Part shown: positions 27,643 to 35,312 of the stretch, in pieces
Layout of the letters: each line of letters opens with the position of its first letter
Numbering within the stretch: position 1 is the stretch's first letter
DNA from: Streptococcus ovis DSM 16829
GTDB lineage: Bacteria; Bacillota; Bacilli; Lactobacillales; Streptococcaceae
NCBI RefSeq assembly: GCF_000380125.1
Contig: NZ_KB904581.1
Span: 116,382 to 179,719, forward strand
Length of the DNA: 63,338 nucleotides
Direction: 5' to 3'
Program-made: the position numbers and the translations under genes
Notes under the pieces: model-generated
The model's database searches: none
What the model saw: the letters and a program-made list of their open reading frames with translations, nothing else
What the model was told of the DNA's origin: nothing

Positions 27643-28851
27643 ATGCAAGAACAAATCAAAAATTTAAAAACAGCGGAGAAAGGAGCACTGCTTTCCATCT
27701 GGGCTTATATCATCCTCTCAGGCATCAAACTAGCTGCCGGACAGACTTTCCATTCAGATGCTCTGACTGCAGATGCTTTTAATAATATTTCAGATATTGT
27801 TGGCAATATTGCTGTATTAATCGGACTAAAAATGGCACAAAAACCAGCTGATACCGACCATAAATTTGGCCATTGGAAAATCGAAGATTTAGCTAGTCTG
27901 ATAACCTCATTTATCATGTTTGTCGTAGGATTACAGGTCCTTTATTCCACTATCCAGAAAATCATTTCTAATGAGACCGTGGAGATTGACATGGCAGGTG
28001 CCTTTGTTGGACTAATATCTGCTGTTATAATGCTCGGAGTCTACCAATACAATAAGCATCTTGCAAAGAAAGTACGCTCGAAAGCCCTAGAGGCTACTGC
28101 GAAGGATAATCTATCAGATGCTGTTACGTCAGTTGGAACTTCTATCGCTGTCTTTGCTGCAGCTTTCCACTTGCCCATCATTGATAAAATTGCAGCCATT
28201 ATCATCACGTTTTTTATTCTAAAAACAGCCTATGAAATCTTTATGGAAAGTTTTTTCACACTATCAGATGGTTTTGACGAAGATCTTCTTCATCGATACG
28301 AGAAAGATATTCTGAAACTTCCTAAGATTGTCTCTGTGAAATCGCAGAGAGGGAGAACCTATGGGGCGAATATCTACCTTGATATTGTCCTTGAAATGAA
28401 TCCTGACCTATCTGTGTATGAGAGCCATGCCATCACTGAAAAGGTTGAAGAGTTGCTCAAACTAAAGTATGGTGTCTTTGATGTTGATATCCATGTCGAA
28501 CCATCTGAAATTCCGCATGATGAAATGTACGAGCATGTTTATGATAAACTCTATCGTTTCGAAGCCCAGCTTCATGCACACGAAACTGGATATGAAGAGT
28601 TAATTGATGCAAATTTCATATACATCAGTCGTAACGGCGAATCACTAACAAAAGAAGAGTTCCTTTCGCAACACCAAGAGCAATCCAGCTACATGAAACA
28701 TTTCCAAATGGATTCTATCAGTCAAAAATCTAAGCTTGTTACTTTCGAAATAGCAGATGAAATTCACACTTCCCTCTGGCGCCGGCATGAGGATTGGCAG
28801 TTGCTCTTCCATCAAATTACTCCTAAAATAAAAGAAAATAGTCCTCTTTAG
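27643..28851 (+). CDS. mntE: CDF cation exporter, MntE-type
   Basis: Cation diffusion facilitator of 402 residues: six membrane helices in the first 210 residues, then a cytoplasmic metal-sensing domain. Metal-site motifs are DAFNNISDIVGNI in helix 2, HKFGHWKIEDLASL after helix 2 and DNLSDAVTS in helix 5. The Asn-containing first site (NNISD rather than HNLSD) and the overall sequence resemble the pneumococcal manganese exporter MntE. The extra 100-residue C-terminal tail (from HDEMYEHVYDK) fits MntE length. Manganese is inferred, not shown. Confidence 0.85.
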   Translation: MQEQIKNLKTAEKGALLSIWAYIILSGIKLAAGQTFHSDALTADAFNNISDIVGNIAVLIGLKMAQKPADTDHKFGHWKIEDLASLITSFIMFVVGLQVLYSTIQKIISNETVEIDMAGAFVGLISAVIMLGVYQYNKHLAKKVRSKALEATAKDNLSDAVTSVGTSIAVFAAAFHLPIIDKIAAIIITFFILKTAYEIFMESFFTLSDGFDEDLLHRYEKDILKLPKIVSVKSQRGRTYGANIYLDIVLEMNPDLSVYESHAITEKVEELLKLKYGVFDVDIHVEPSEIPHDEMYEHVYDKLYRFEAQLHAHETGYEELIDANFIYISRNGESLTKEEFLSQHQEQSSYMKHFQMDSISQKSKLVTFEIADEIHTSLWRRHEDWQLLFHQITPKIKENSPL

Positions 28852-28866
28852 AAAGGACTATTTTTT
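28836..28866 (+). terminator. Terminator overlapping the mntE stop
   Basis: Stem AAATAGTCCT / AGGACTATTT with the TAG stop in the loop, followed by TTTTT. Confidence 0.85.
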
Positions 28867-28911
28867 CATCTATTCAATGCTTCATACTGTTCAACTTCAC
28901 TACACCTTCTA

Positions 28912-30018
28912 CTAGAAAATGCCTTCTGGATTCCAGCTAGATTCGCCTGTATAATGTTTAACCTTTTCTATTCCAGTTAAAACTCGAATCGCGCCATTTG
29001 CCATGGCTTCCATTTCAAATTCGCCTGGATAAGGATAAATGGGAGCAATCCATTTACAGTAGTCTTGAAGTTGGCTTACAAGATTTTCATTATGAACCAT
29101 ACCCCCACCAAGTAAAATAGCTGTCACATCTCCTTTTAAGACACAAGCCATCTCACCAATTGTTTTGGCAATTTGGTAAATCATCGTGTCCCAAACGTAT
29201 TTGGCTTTTTTATCTCCAGCTTGGGCGGCGTCTGAGACAGATTTTGCATCAGATGTCCCAATCAGACTGACCAATCCACCTGTTCGCGTGGAGAGTTTTT
29301 TCAAATCAGCTATGGAGGCACCATTTTCTAACAATTGGATGATATTTGCTAAAGATAAACTGCCTGATCGAGTTGGAGCCATTGGCCCTTCCCCACCAGC
29401 AATGTCAATTCCATCAATCATTTTCCCTTTGCGATGGGCAGACACAGAAATCCCTCCACCAATGTGGCAAACGATGTAGTTGACCTCTTCATAGTTTTCC
29501 CCTTGTCTTTTTGCATGCTGAAGAGCCGTTTCTTTCAGATTGAGAGCATGAAGATGACTCGCACGATAAACTCCTTTTACTCCCGTCAATCGTGCTAAAG
29601 GTTGATACTCATCTGTATCAGGTGGATTTACAACAAAAGCAGGACAATTGGCTTCTTTTGCAAATAAATCTGCTAATTGAGCTCCTAAATTTGCTGGATG
29701 TTCAACACCATTGGCGCAGGTACGAGCATCGTGAAGTAATTTTTTGTCAACAGTATATACTCCACCTTCTAGCGGCAAAAGTCCTCCACCTCGTCCAACA
29801 ACAGCTTGTAATTCAAGAATGGATACTCCTGCTTCATTTAAACAATCTTCAATCAAACTTTTTCTGTAATCCAATTGTTGATTATTATGTTCAAATTTGG
29901 CTAACTCAGTTGCTTCGTGTGAAATATTTTTATCGAACCGGCATTCTTCCCCCAGAAAATATGCAATTTTTGTCGAGGTTGAACCCGGATTGATGGTTAA
30001 AATCCGATAATTTTCCAT
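28912..30018 (-). CDS. buk: Butyrate-kinase-like carboxylate kinase
   Basis: ASKHA-fold kinase of 368 residues that interconverts acyl phosphate plus ADP and acid plus ATP. TINPGSTSTKIA is the phosphate-1 motif, HIGGGISVSAHRKGKMID the phosphate-2 motif and LLGGGMVHNENLV the adenosine site, all as in butyrate kinases. Acid specificity may be other than butyrate. It is the last gene of a six-gene operon, 9 bases after the Pta-like gene, so it would turn that enzyme's acyl phosphate into acid and ATP. Confidence 0.92.
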   Translation of the reverse strand: MENYRILTINPGSTSTKIAYFLGEECRFDKNISHEATELAKFEHNNQQLDYRKSLIEDCLNEAGVSILELQAVVGRGGGLLPLEGGVYTVDKKLLHDARTCANGVEHPANLGAQLADLFAKEANCPAFVVNPPDTDEYQPLARLTGVKGVYRASHLHALNLKETALQHAKRQGENYEEVNYIVCHIGGGISVSAHRKGKMIDGIDIAGGEGPMAPTRSGSLSLANIIQLLENGASIADLKKLSTRTGGLVSLIGTSDAKSVSDAAQAGDKKAKYVWDTMIYQIAKTIGEMACVLKGDVTAILLGGGMVHNENLVSQLQDYCKWIAPIYPYPGEFEMEAMANGAIRVLTGIEKVKHYTGESSWNPEGIF

Positions 30019-30027
30019 AGGGGCCTC

Positions 30028-31023
30028 CTAATAGGTTGCTCGAACAGCCGTCAAAGCAATATTTCCCACTAGTTCTGATACTGGTGCACTACGTGAGCAA
30101 TCGCTAATGACTTTGTTCATACCTGTAATCATTGGTCCATAAGCATCTCCCTTAGCAAATTGTTGTACCAATTTGACTCCAATATTTCCTGCGTTTAAAT
30201 CAGGGAAAATAAGGACATTGGCCCGTCCTGCTACTTGTGAGTCTAGACTTGCTTTTTTAGCTGCGACGGCGGGATTAATGGCAGTATCTAATTGGAATTC
30301 TCCCTCAATCAATAAATCCGGTCGTAAAGCATTAGCCACTTTCACAGCTTCTATCACTTTACCAGCCAATTCTCCTGTTCCGCTACCTAATGTTGAATAC
30401 GATAGCATGGCACAGCGAGGAGTCCAATCAAAAAGAGTCTGTACTGTTTCACAAGCTGAAATGGCGATGCTAGCCAAACTTTCTGCATCCGGATTTTGAC
30501 AAACCGCTGCATCTCCAAAAGCTAGTAATTGTCCTTCACTACCTGCAAATCCCGGAATATCCATAATCCCACAGCTAGAAACAGTCTTGATTCCTTCTTT
30601 CAAGCCAAGAATACTCTGCCCCGCTAGAATCACATCTCCCGTAGGGTGTGAAATTCCGGCAAAGGCTGCGTCTACTCGCTCTACTGCTGTCAATACTAGA
30701 GCGAAATAGAGGGGGTCAATAAGACGCCGCTTTAGGGATTTTCCACGAAAAATAGCATAGGGATAATTCAAATATTCTGTAATTAATTCCTCCTGCAGTA
30801 TTTCATCTTCCACATCATAAATCTCAAAGAGAGAACTGTCTAGCCCCAATTCTTCACATTGTTTGTTAATTTCAAGTAGTTTTCCAACTAAAACAGGGTA
30901 TATATAGCCCGCTTTTCCAGCCTCATGAGCTGCTTGTAGAATTTTTTCATCTTCTGCTTCGGGAAAGACCATGCGAGCTGGTCTATCTTTTGCCTTCTGA
31001 TAAATTTTTGTCATGACATCCAT
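30028..31023 (-). CDS. Phosphate acyltransferase (Pta/Ptb family)
   Basis: Moves an acyl group from a thioester to phosphate; 331 residues, nearer Pta than Ptb in length. Family motifs: VFPEAEDEKILQAA near the start, YSTLGSGTGE near 205, and LIFPDLNAGNIGVKLVQQF near 270. The start is the ATG after AGGTGA; a GTG three codons upstream directly follows the ACP stop. With an acyl carrier protein gene immediately before and a butyrate-kinase gene after, an acyl-ACP or acyl-CoA substrate other than acetyl is inferred. Confidence 0.88.
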   Translation of the reverse strand: MDVMTKIYQKAKDRPARMVFPEAEDEKILQAAHEAGKAGYIYPVLVGKLLEINKQCEELGLDSSLFEIYDVEDEILQEELITEYLNYPYAIFRGKSLKRRLIDPLYFALVLTAVERVDAAFAGISHPTGDVILAGQSILGLKEGIKTVSSCGIMDIPGFAGSEGQLLAFGDAAVCQNPDAESLASIAISACETVQTLFDWTPRCAMLSYSTLGSGTGELAGKVIEAVKVANALRPDLLIEGEFQLDTAINPAVAAKKASLDSQVAGRANVLIFPDLNAGNIGVKLVQQFAKGDAYGPMITGMNKVISDCSRSAPVSELVGNIALTAVRATY

Positions 31024-31032
31024 GAGTTTCAC

Positions 31033-31266
31033 CTATACTTCCGCTTCAACAACCTTTACCAAATCTCCAACTGTTACAAATTTCGCAGCTTCTGAAATTG
31101 GAATCATGACATCTAATTCATCTTCAATATTAGCTACAAGGCTTACCATCGCAAGAGATGAAGCAGCTAATTCATCCTTAAAAGAAGTTTCAAGTGTAAT
31201 GGTTTCTACTTCTACATCAAAGGCTTGAGCGACTAATTCAATAATAGTTTGTGTTACTTCTGACAT
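31033..31266 (-). CDS. Dedicated acyl carrier protein
   Basis: Four-helix carrier of 77 residues. The phosphopantetheine Ser lies in AASSLAMVSLV (Ser37); the residue before it is Ser in place of the usual Asp of DSL, and the acidic residues at the start of helix II are replaced by Ala, Met and Ser. It therefore differs from the fatty-acid AcpP and is likely recognised by its own partners: the thiolase-like enzyme and DUF35 protein upstream and the Pta-like enzyme downstream. It starts 15 bases after the DUF35 gene. Confidence 0.87.
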   Translation of the reverse strand: MSEVTQTIIELVAQAFDVEVETITLETSFKDELAASSLAMVSLVANIEDELDVMIPISEAAKFVTVGDLVKVVEAEV

Positions 31267-31281
31267 CTTTCTTCTCCATTT

Positions 31282-31704
31282 CTACTTTGCTTGAGCAAGG
31301 AAATCTTCATCTACTTCAAAGGCTACCATTTTATAGCCATCCCGAGGAACAATAATGGCATGAACAGGTACATTTGGCAAATGTTCTTCCATGTACTCTC
31401 TATTCTTCTTTTTAACACCCTTGATGATACAATTGAAATAGGCTCCTTCTTCAATTTCTACAGAACCATAGGCATAAGGCTTCATATCGTCATTGACTGG
31501 TTGGTGAGTCATCATGCCCGGTAAGAAGAAATCAATCATCTTCCCTTTACCAGAAATTTCAACCCATTCCATATCGTGTATTTCTCCGCAAGAGTTACAA
31601 GTCAGTACAGGCGGAAATTCAACAGCACCACATCCAGTACATTTACGACCTAATATTTTCCCTTCGTCTAGAGCATCATAAAATGTCTTTACAATTTTTT
31701 CCAT
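31282..31704 (-). CDS. DUF35 zinc-ribbon / OB-fold protein
   Basis: Protein of 140 residues with a rubredoxin-like zinc ribbon (CTGCGAVEFPPVLTCNSCG, four Cys at about 22, 25, 36 and 39) followed by an OB-fold (GKGKMIDFF, AYGSVEIEEGAYFNCII). DUF35 proteins sit beside thiolases: in archaea they channel acetoacetyl-CoA, and in PhlACB they form part of a C-acyltransferase. Here the gene follows a thiolase-like gene by 12 bases, so a stable complex is the likely role. Confidence 0.88.
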   Translation of the reverse strand: MEKIVKTFYDALDEGKILGRKCTGCGAVEFPPVLTCNSCGEIHDMEWVEISGKGKMIDFFLPGMMTHQPVNDDMKPYAYGSVEIEEGAYFNCIIKGVKKKNREYMEEHLPNVPVHAIIVPRDGYKMVAFEVDEDFLAQAK

Positions 31705-31716
31705 TACATCTTCCTC

Positions 31717-33018
31717 CTACAAAGTTCGCAAAATCGTTGCAGAAACATTTTGTCCACCACCAAAACCACGTAGTAAGGTTGTTTTTGGCAATTTCTTCAC
31801 TTGTCGTTCACCGCATTCACCACGCATTTGTTTGACTGCTTCATAAATATCTGCTAAACCTGAAGCAGCATGGGCATGTCCAAATGATGTACGACCACCA
31901 TTGGTATTGATTGGTTTATCTCCATCAAAACGTGTGCGACCTTCCAAGACATACTTGTAGCCATCTTCTTTTGGCAAGTAACCAGCAATTTCTGCTGCAT
32001 CCAAATGAGAAGTTACAATAAAGTCATTTGCGTAGAACAAATCAATTTCTTCTGGTTTTACTCCGGTCAATTCATAAACTTGACGACAAGCTTCACGAGT
32101 CGCACGGCGTTCCAAGTGTGGATTAGAAGCTTCTAGAGCTGAAGACCCAGTTCCCAAAATTTCAATCGGATGATCGGTGTATTTATAGGCCATTTCTGTT
32201 GGACAGACAATCACTGCAGCTGCACCTTCACTGCGCTCTTCCAATCCACTCACGCGCATATAATCACCAATTTTAGGATTAAATGGCGAATGTAGGAAGT
32301 CCATAGCAGAATTAAATCCTTTTTCCTTGGCAATTTCATCATAGGTCGTCTGCAATTTCGCTAGTGGATTCTTTGAGGCATTGTACCGATTGTTGATAGC
32401 CATAGCACAGAGAACATCATCCATTGTCTTTGCATCTAGTTTATGATCACGCGCATAAAGGGCTGCCAAGTCGTCAAAAACGGTATACATACCTGCTTGC
32501 ATACTGCGTGTATAAGCCCGATCGTAAATATACTTGAGAGAGGTATTAAATTCTTCCAAGCTAAACGCACGACGTTTATGAGCAGGTTGTCCCTCAACTG
32601 GAAGGCTTGCTCCCATATCAGCAGAGGCAGAAAGAACCATATCGTATTTACCAGAAGCAACAGCCATAACTGCAATTTCCAATGCTAAATAGCCTGTACA
32701 ACAAGCTTCAGAGTGATGCATTGACCCCTTCCCTTTCATACCAAACCAGTTGGCGACCTGCATATTAGGAGTAATATACTCTGAAACAAAATTTGGATTT
32801 GCCTGTCCGTGGAAATAATAATCAATATCTTTCGGTTGGACACCTGCATCTTTCATAGCTTCCAAGGCTGCATAACCAAATAATTCTCCTTCTGTTAGCC
32901 CTTCCGTCTCTGGACTACCTAAGATTTCCATAAATGGTGTACAACCAACTCCAATAATCGAAACACTCCGTCCATATGGTTTTAACGTTGTGTGATTTAA
33001 AACACCTTGATGTTCCAT
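31717..33018 (-). CDS. Thiolase-like acyltransferase (SCP-x/PhlC type)
   Basis: Thiolase-fold enzyme of 433 residues. The acyl-accepting Cys is in SEACCTGYLALEIAV (about Cys106, with a second Cys beside it) and the His motif is SFGHAHAASGLAD near 375. The final motif reads GFGGGQNVSATIL, so the second catalytic Cys of degradative thiolases (C-x-GGG) is missing. This is the pattern of thiolase-like C-acyltransferases that work with a DUF35 partner, the next gene. It might condense or cleave a beta-keto substrate; direction is unknown. Confidence 0.87.
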   Translation of the reverse strand: MEHQGVLNHTTLKPYGRSVSIIGVGCTPFMEILGSPETEGLTEGELFGYAALEAMKDAGVQPKDIDYYFHGQANPNFVSEYITPNMQVANWFGMKGKGSMHHSEACCTGYLALEIAVMAVASGKYDMVLSASADMGASLPVEGQPAHKRRAFSLEEFNTSLKYIYDRAYTRSMQAGMYTVFDDLAALYARDHKLDAKTMDDVLCAMAINNRYNASKNPLAKLQTTYDEIAKEKGFNSAMDFLHSPFNPKIGDYMRVSGLEERSEGAAAVIVCPTEMAYKYTDHPIEILGTGSSALEASNPHLERRATREACRQVYELTGVKPEEIDLFYANDFIVTSHLDAAEIAGYLPKEDGYKYVLEGRTRFDGDKPINTNGGRTSFGHAHAASGLADIYEAVKQMRGECGERQVKKLPKTTLLRGFGGGQNVSATILRTL

Positions 33019-33035
33019 AATGTATTCCTCACTTT

Positions 33036-33446
33036 TTATATTGATTTTTCCGATGTTATGCGTTCATAGCTTTTAGCTGTTAGCAGAGAAGCTATAATTG
33101 CTGTAAGATAAAGAATTGGTAAAGACTTAGCCCAATTTACCAAGGTTTCTGCCGTTATCGAATTCGCCTGCGCATTCAAGATAAATGTAATAACGGTCAC
33201 ATTAACGAAAGCAATGGAAACTAATGTCAATAAGAGTGGTGGAATTCCTACTTTCTTTGCCCATACTGGGCACCACTTATCTAATGGAATCACATAGACC
33301 AGTACCATTGCAATCAGAAAACCTTCTATCGTCGGTAAAAGAAAGTTTATTGCTGTAGGCGGCTGTCGGAGCAACAGTAAGGTTACTAAACTCAAACTAA
33401 CCGAAACTGCTGTATTCATGACAATATTGAATCGTAATTTTTCCAT
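33036..33446 (-). CDS. Small four-helix membrane protein
   Basis: Integral membrane protein of 136 residues with four hydrophobic segments (about 10-27, 33-55, 68-92 and 105-125) and a charged C-terminus. It is generally like DUF2798-type proteins but the family was not firmly recognised. First gene of the thiolase-DUF35-ACP-Pta-Buk operon, 17 bases before the thiolase gene, so it may help move the substrate or product across the membrane. AAGGAGG precedes the ATG. Confidence 0.72.
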   Translation of the reverse strand: MEKLRFNIVMNTAVSVSLSLVTLLLLRQPPTAINFLLPTIEGFLIAMVLVYVIPLDKWCPVWAKKVGIPPLLLTLVSIAFVNVTVITFILNAQANSITAETLVNWAKSLPILYLTAIIASLLTAKSYERITSEKSI

Positions 33447-33468
33447 ATATACCTCCTTTATTTTGCTA

Positions 33469-33559
33469 ATTTGATTATACCGCGCCTATCTCTTCTTTTT
33501 TTAGTAAGCACTTACAAAACAACAGGCAAAGATGGTATAATAATTGTAAAATATTACAA
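33469..33559. promoter_or_regulatory. Divergent promoter region with dyad sites
   Basis: Plus strand, pucR side: TTACAA (33512-33517), 18-bp spacer, TGG-TATAAT (33536-33541). The palindrome GTAAGCACTTAC overlaps the -35 (33504-33515) and TTGTAAAATATTACAA (33544-33559) covers the start site. Minus strand, operon side: TATAAT at 33480-33475 without a clear -35, as expected of an activator-dependent promoter. Twelve bases of the second dyad recur before the flavoprotein gene. Confidence 0.6.
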
Positions 33560-33571
33560 AGAGGGAAAGAC

Positions 33572-35158
33572 ATGAGATTAGACGACATCATTACAGCAAT
33601 TACATCTCAACACATTAAGATTGCCCAATTAGGAAATTCAACGATTAATATAAATGAAATGGTAGACAGTGATTGGTTTGACATGAGTAATCATGGAGAA
33701 GTTGGGACTTTCTACATTCTAGAAAATCCTCTTCCCTCTCAGCTCAAAGGCAGTGATCAGTCATTAACATTTCTATGCTATGAAAAAGAGGGCTATTTAG
33801 AACAACTATTATCAGCTTTTCCAAAATCCAGCATCATTGTTGCTAGCGACTTAGGGAATCTCTTGCAAATTAAAGAAGCGATTCAGCAAACACTCTATCT
33901 GAACTATGTTTCTTTAGAACGTTTATCAGAAGCTTACCATGCCATTTTCTCCGGCGCAAATTTCCAAAAACTCGCTGAAATTGGTACTCGAATCTTTGGA
34001 AATCCTGTCTTTATATTGGATAATTTGGGGAATTATATTGCCTTTCCACCATCAGATAGTACTGAAATGGTATTATTACAAGAGGAGCGACAACGTGGAC
34101 GGATTTTGGAAAGTGATCTCTCTGAACTCCGACGATTAAAGATTGATGCGATTTTACAAGAAACAGGTAAAGCCTACCTCTTTGAAAATCCAGTTCTGAA
34201 TCACCGTACTCTAGTGGACTTTATTCGACTCAATGGGACTGTTTTAGGGAGATTGATGGTGTATGATAAAAACAAACCCATCACCGAGGGAGACCGGATT
34301 GTCTTTATGCATTTTGCTAGAATTGTTGCCCTTGCTTTTACCCATGATCGCAACTATTTGATGAATAAGGAGGCATCTTATTCTTATTTTCTACAAGCTC
34401 TAGTCAACCGTAACAACACTGCCATAGCAGTCGGAAATGCTCAAATCGAAGAGATGAAATTACATATTCTTCACTATAAGCGAGTCCTTCTCTTTTCATT
34501 TATTGACGAGGCAGTCACAGAAACTAATAGGTTAGCAATTGCTAAACAGCTTCAATCACTTCTTGGAAATGCTCTTTATATGTTTCATGAAAATCGATTG
34601 GTTTTTCTTGTTTCAAGTAATCAGAAGGACTTTTTACAATCCAAAGTCAATCTATTACTAGAGTTCTGTCAAATTACCAGTCTTCGTTTAGCAAGTAGCC
34701 ATATTTTTTATGACTTTAATCTTTTTCGACAAATGTTTCAGCAAGCAAGTCAAGTGGAAAACATTGTCAATAAATACCAATTAAAAGGGAATCTCTTTTC
34801 TTATCGCTACTTAGATAGTCTGATAACACTAGATTTGCATCGTACGAACCATCCTGCTTTTGTCCACCCTGATATTCTAGAACTACTTACTCATGATCAG
34901 AATAAAAAAAGTCAATTATTGACAACTCTTGCTACCTACATCCTCTTTAATCAAGATATTGATGCGATATCACATTACCTTTTCGTTCACCCAAATACCC
35001 TTCGTTATCGCATCAAGCAGATCAAAAAACTCCTTCACAATGATTTACAAGATTGGCTTCTGCTCAAAACATACTACGATTCATTGGTACAACTCTTCCA
35101 AATAGGAGACATATCCAACCAAGATTTAATCATAAAATATGATTTACACTTTCTTTAA
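33572..35158 (+). CDS. PucR/CdaR-type transcriptional regulator
   Basis: Regulator of 528 residues. The N-terminal 125 residues are a PucR-like domain, residues about 135-250 look like a GAF-type ligand domain (AHFARIVALAFTHDR closes it), and the C-terminus is the PucR helix-turn-helix with YLFVHPNTLRYRIKQIKKLL near 475. Such proteins sense small carbon or nitrogen compounds and control adjacent catabolic genes. Divergent from the acyl operon with 125 bases between and upstream of the flavoprotein gene, it is the natural regulator of both. Confidence 0.87.
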   Translation: MRLDDIITAITSQHIKIAQLGNSTININEMVDSDWFDMSNHGEVGTFYILENPLPSQLKGSDQSLTFLCYEKEGYLEQLLSAFPKSSIIVASDLGNLLQIKEAIQQTLYLNYVSLERLSEAYHAIFSGANFQKLAEIGTRIFGNPVFILDNLGNYIAFPPSDSTEMVLLQEERQRGRILESDLSELRRLKIDAILQETGKAYLFENPVLNHRTLVDFIRLNGTVLGRLMVYDKNKPITEGDRIVFMHFARIVALAFTHDRNYLMNKEASYSYFLQALVNRNNTAIAVGNAQIEEMKLHILHYKRVLLFSFIDEAVTETNRLAIAKQLQSLLGNALYMFHENRLVFLVSSNQKDFLQSKVNLLLEFCQITSLRLASSHIFYDFNLFRQMFQQASQVENIVNKYQLKGNLFSYRYLDSLITLDLHRTNHPAFVHPDILELLTHDQNKKSQLLTTLATYILFNQDIDAISHYLFVHPNTLRYRIKQIKKLLHNDLQDWLLLKTYYDSLVQLFQIGDISNQDLIIKYDLHFL

Positions 35159-35167
35159 CCTACAAAA

Positions 35168-35237
35168 AGTGCTTTTGAAAGCACTATCTGACATATAAAA
35201 AAACGAACAAATCTATTGTTGATTGTGTTCGTTTTTT
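35168..35237. terminator. Hairpin and bidirectional terminator after pucR
   Basis: First a perfect stem AGTGCTTT / AAAGCACT (35168-35185), then arms AAAAAACGAACA (35198-35209) and TGTTCGTTTTTT (35226-35237) with T runs on both strands. The second ends pucR and the convergent flavoprotein gene. Confidence 0.85.
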
Positions 35238-35312
35238 ATTTAATGTATGATGTTTCAAATTCGATGATTTGTTCATTTAAAATAAACACCCTTATCAGAC
35301 AGGAATTATCAT

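Noticed and set aside
29592-29993. 133-codon plus-strand frame
   Set aside because: It lies wholly inside the butyrate-kinase-like gene on the other strand and shows no protein-like motifs.
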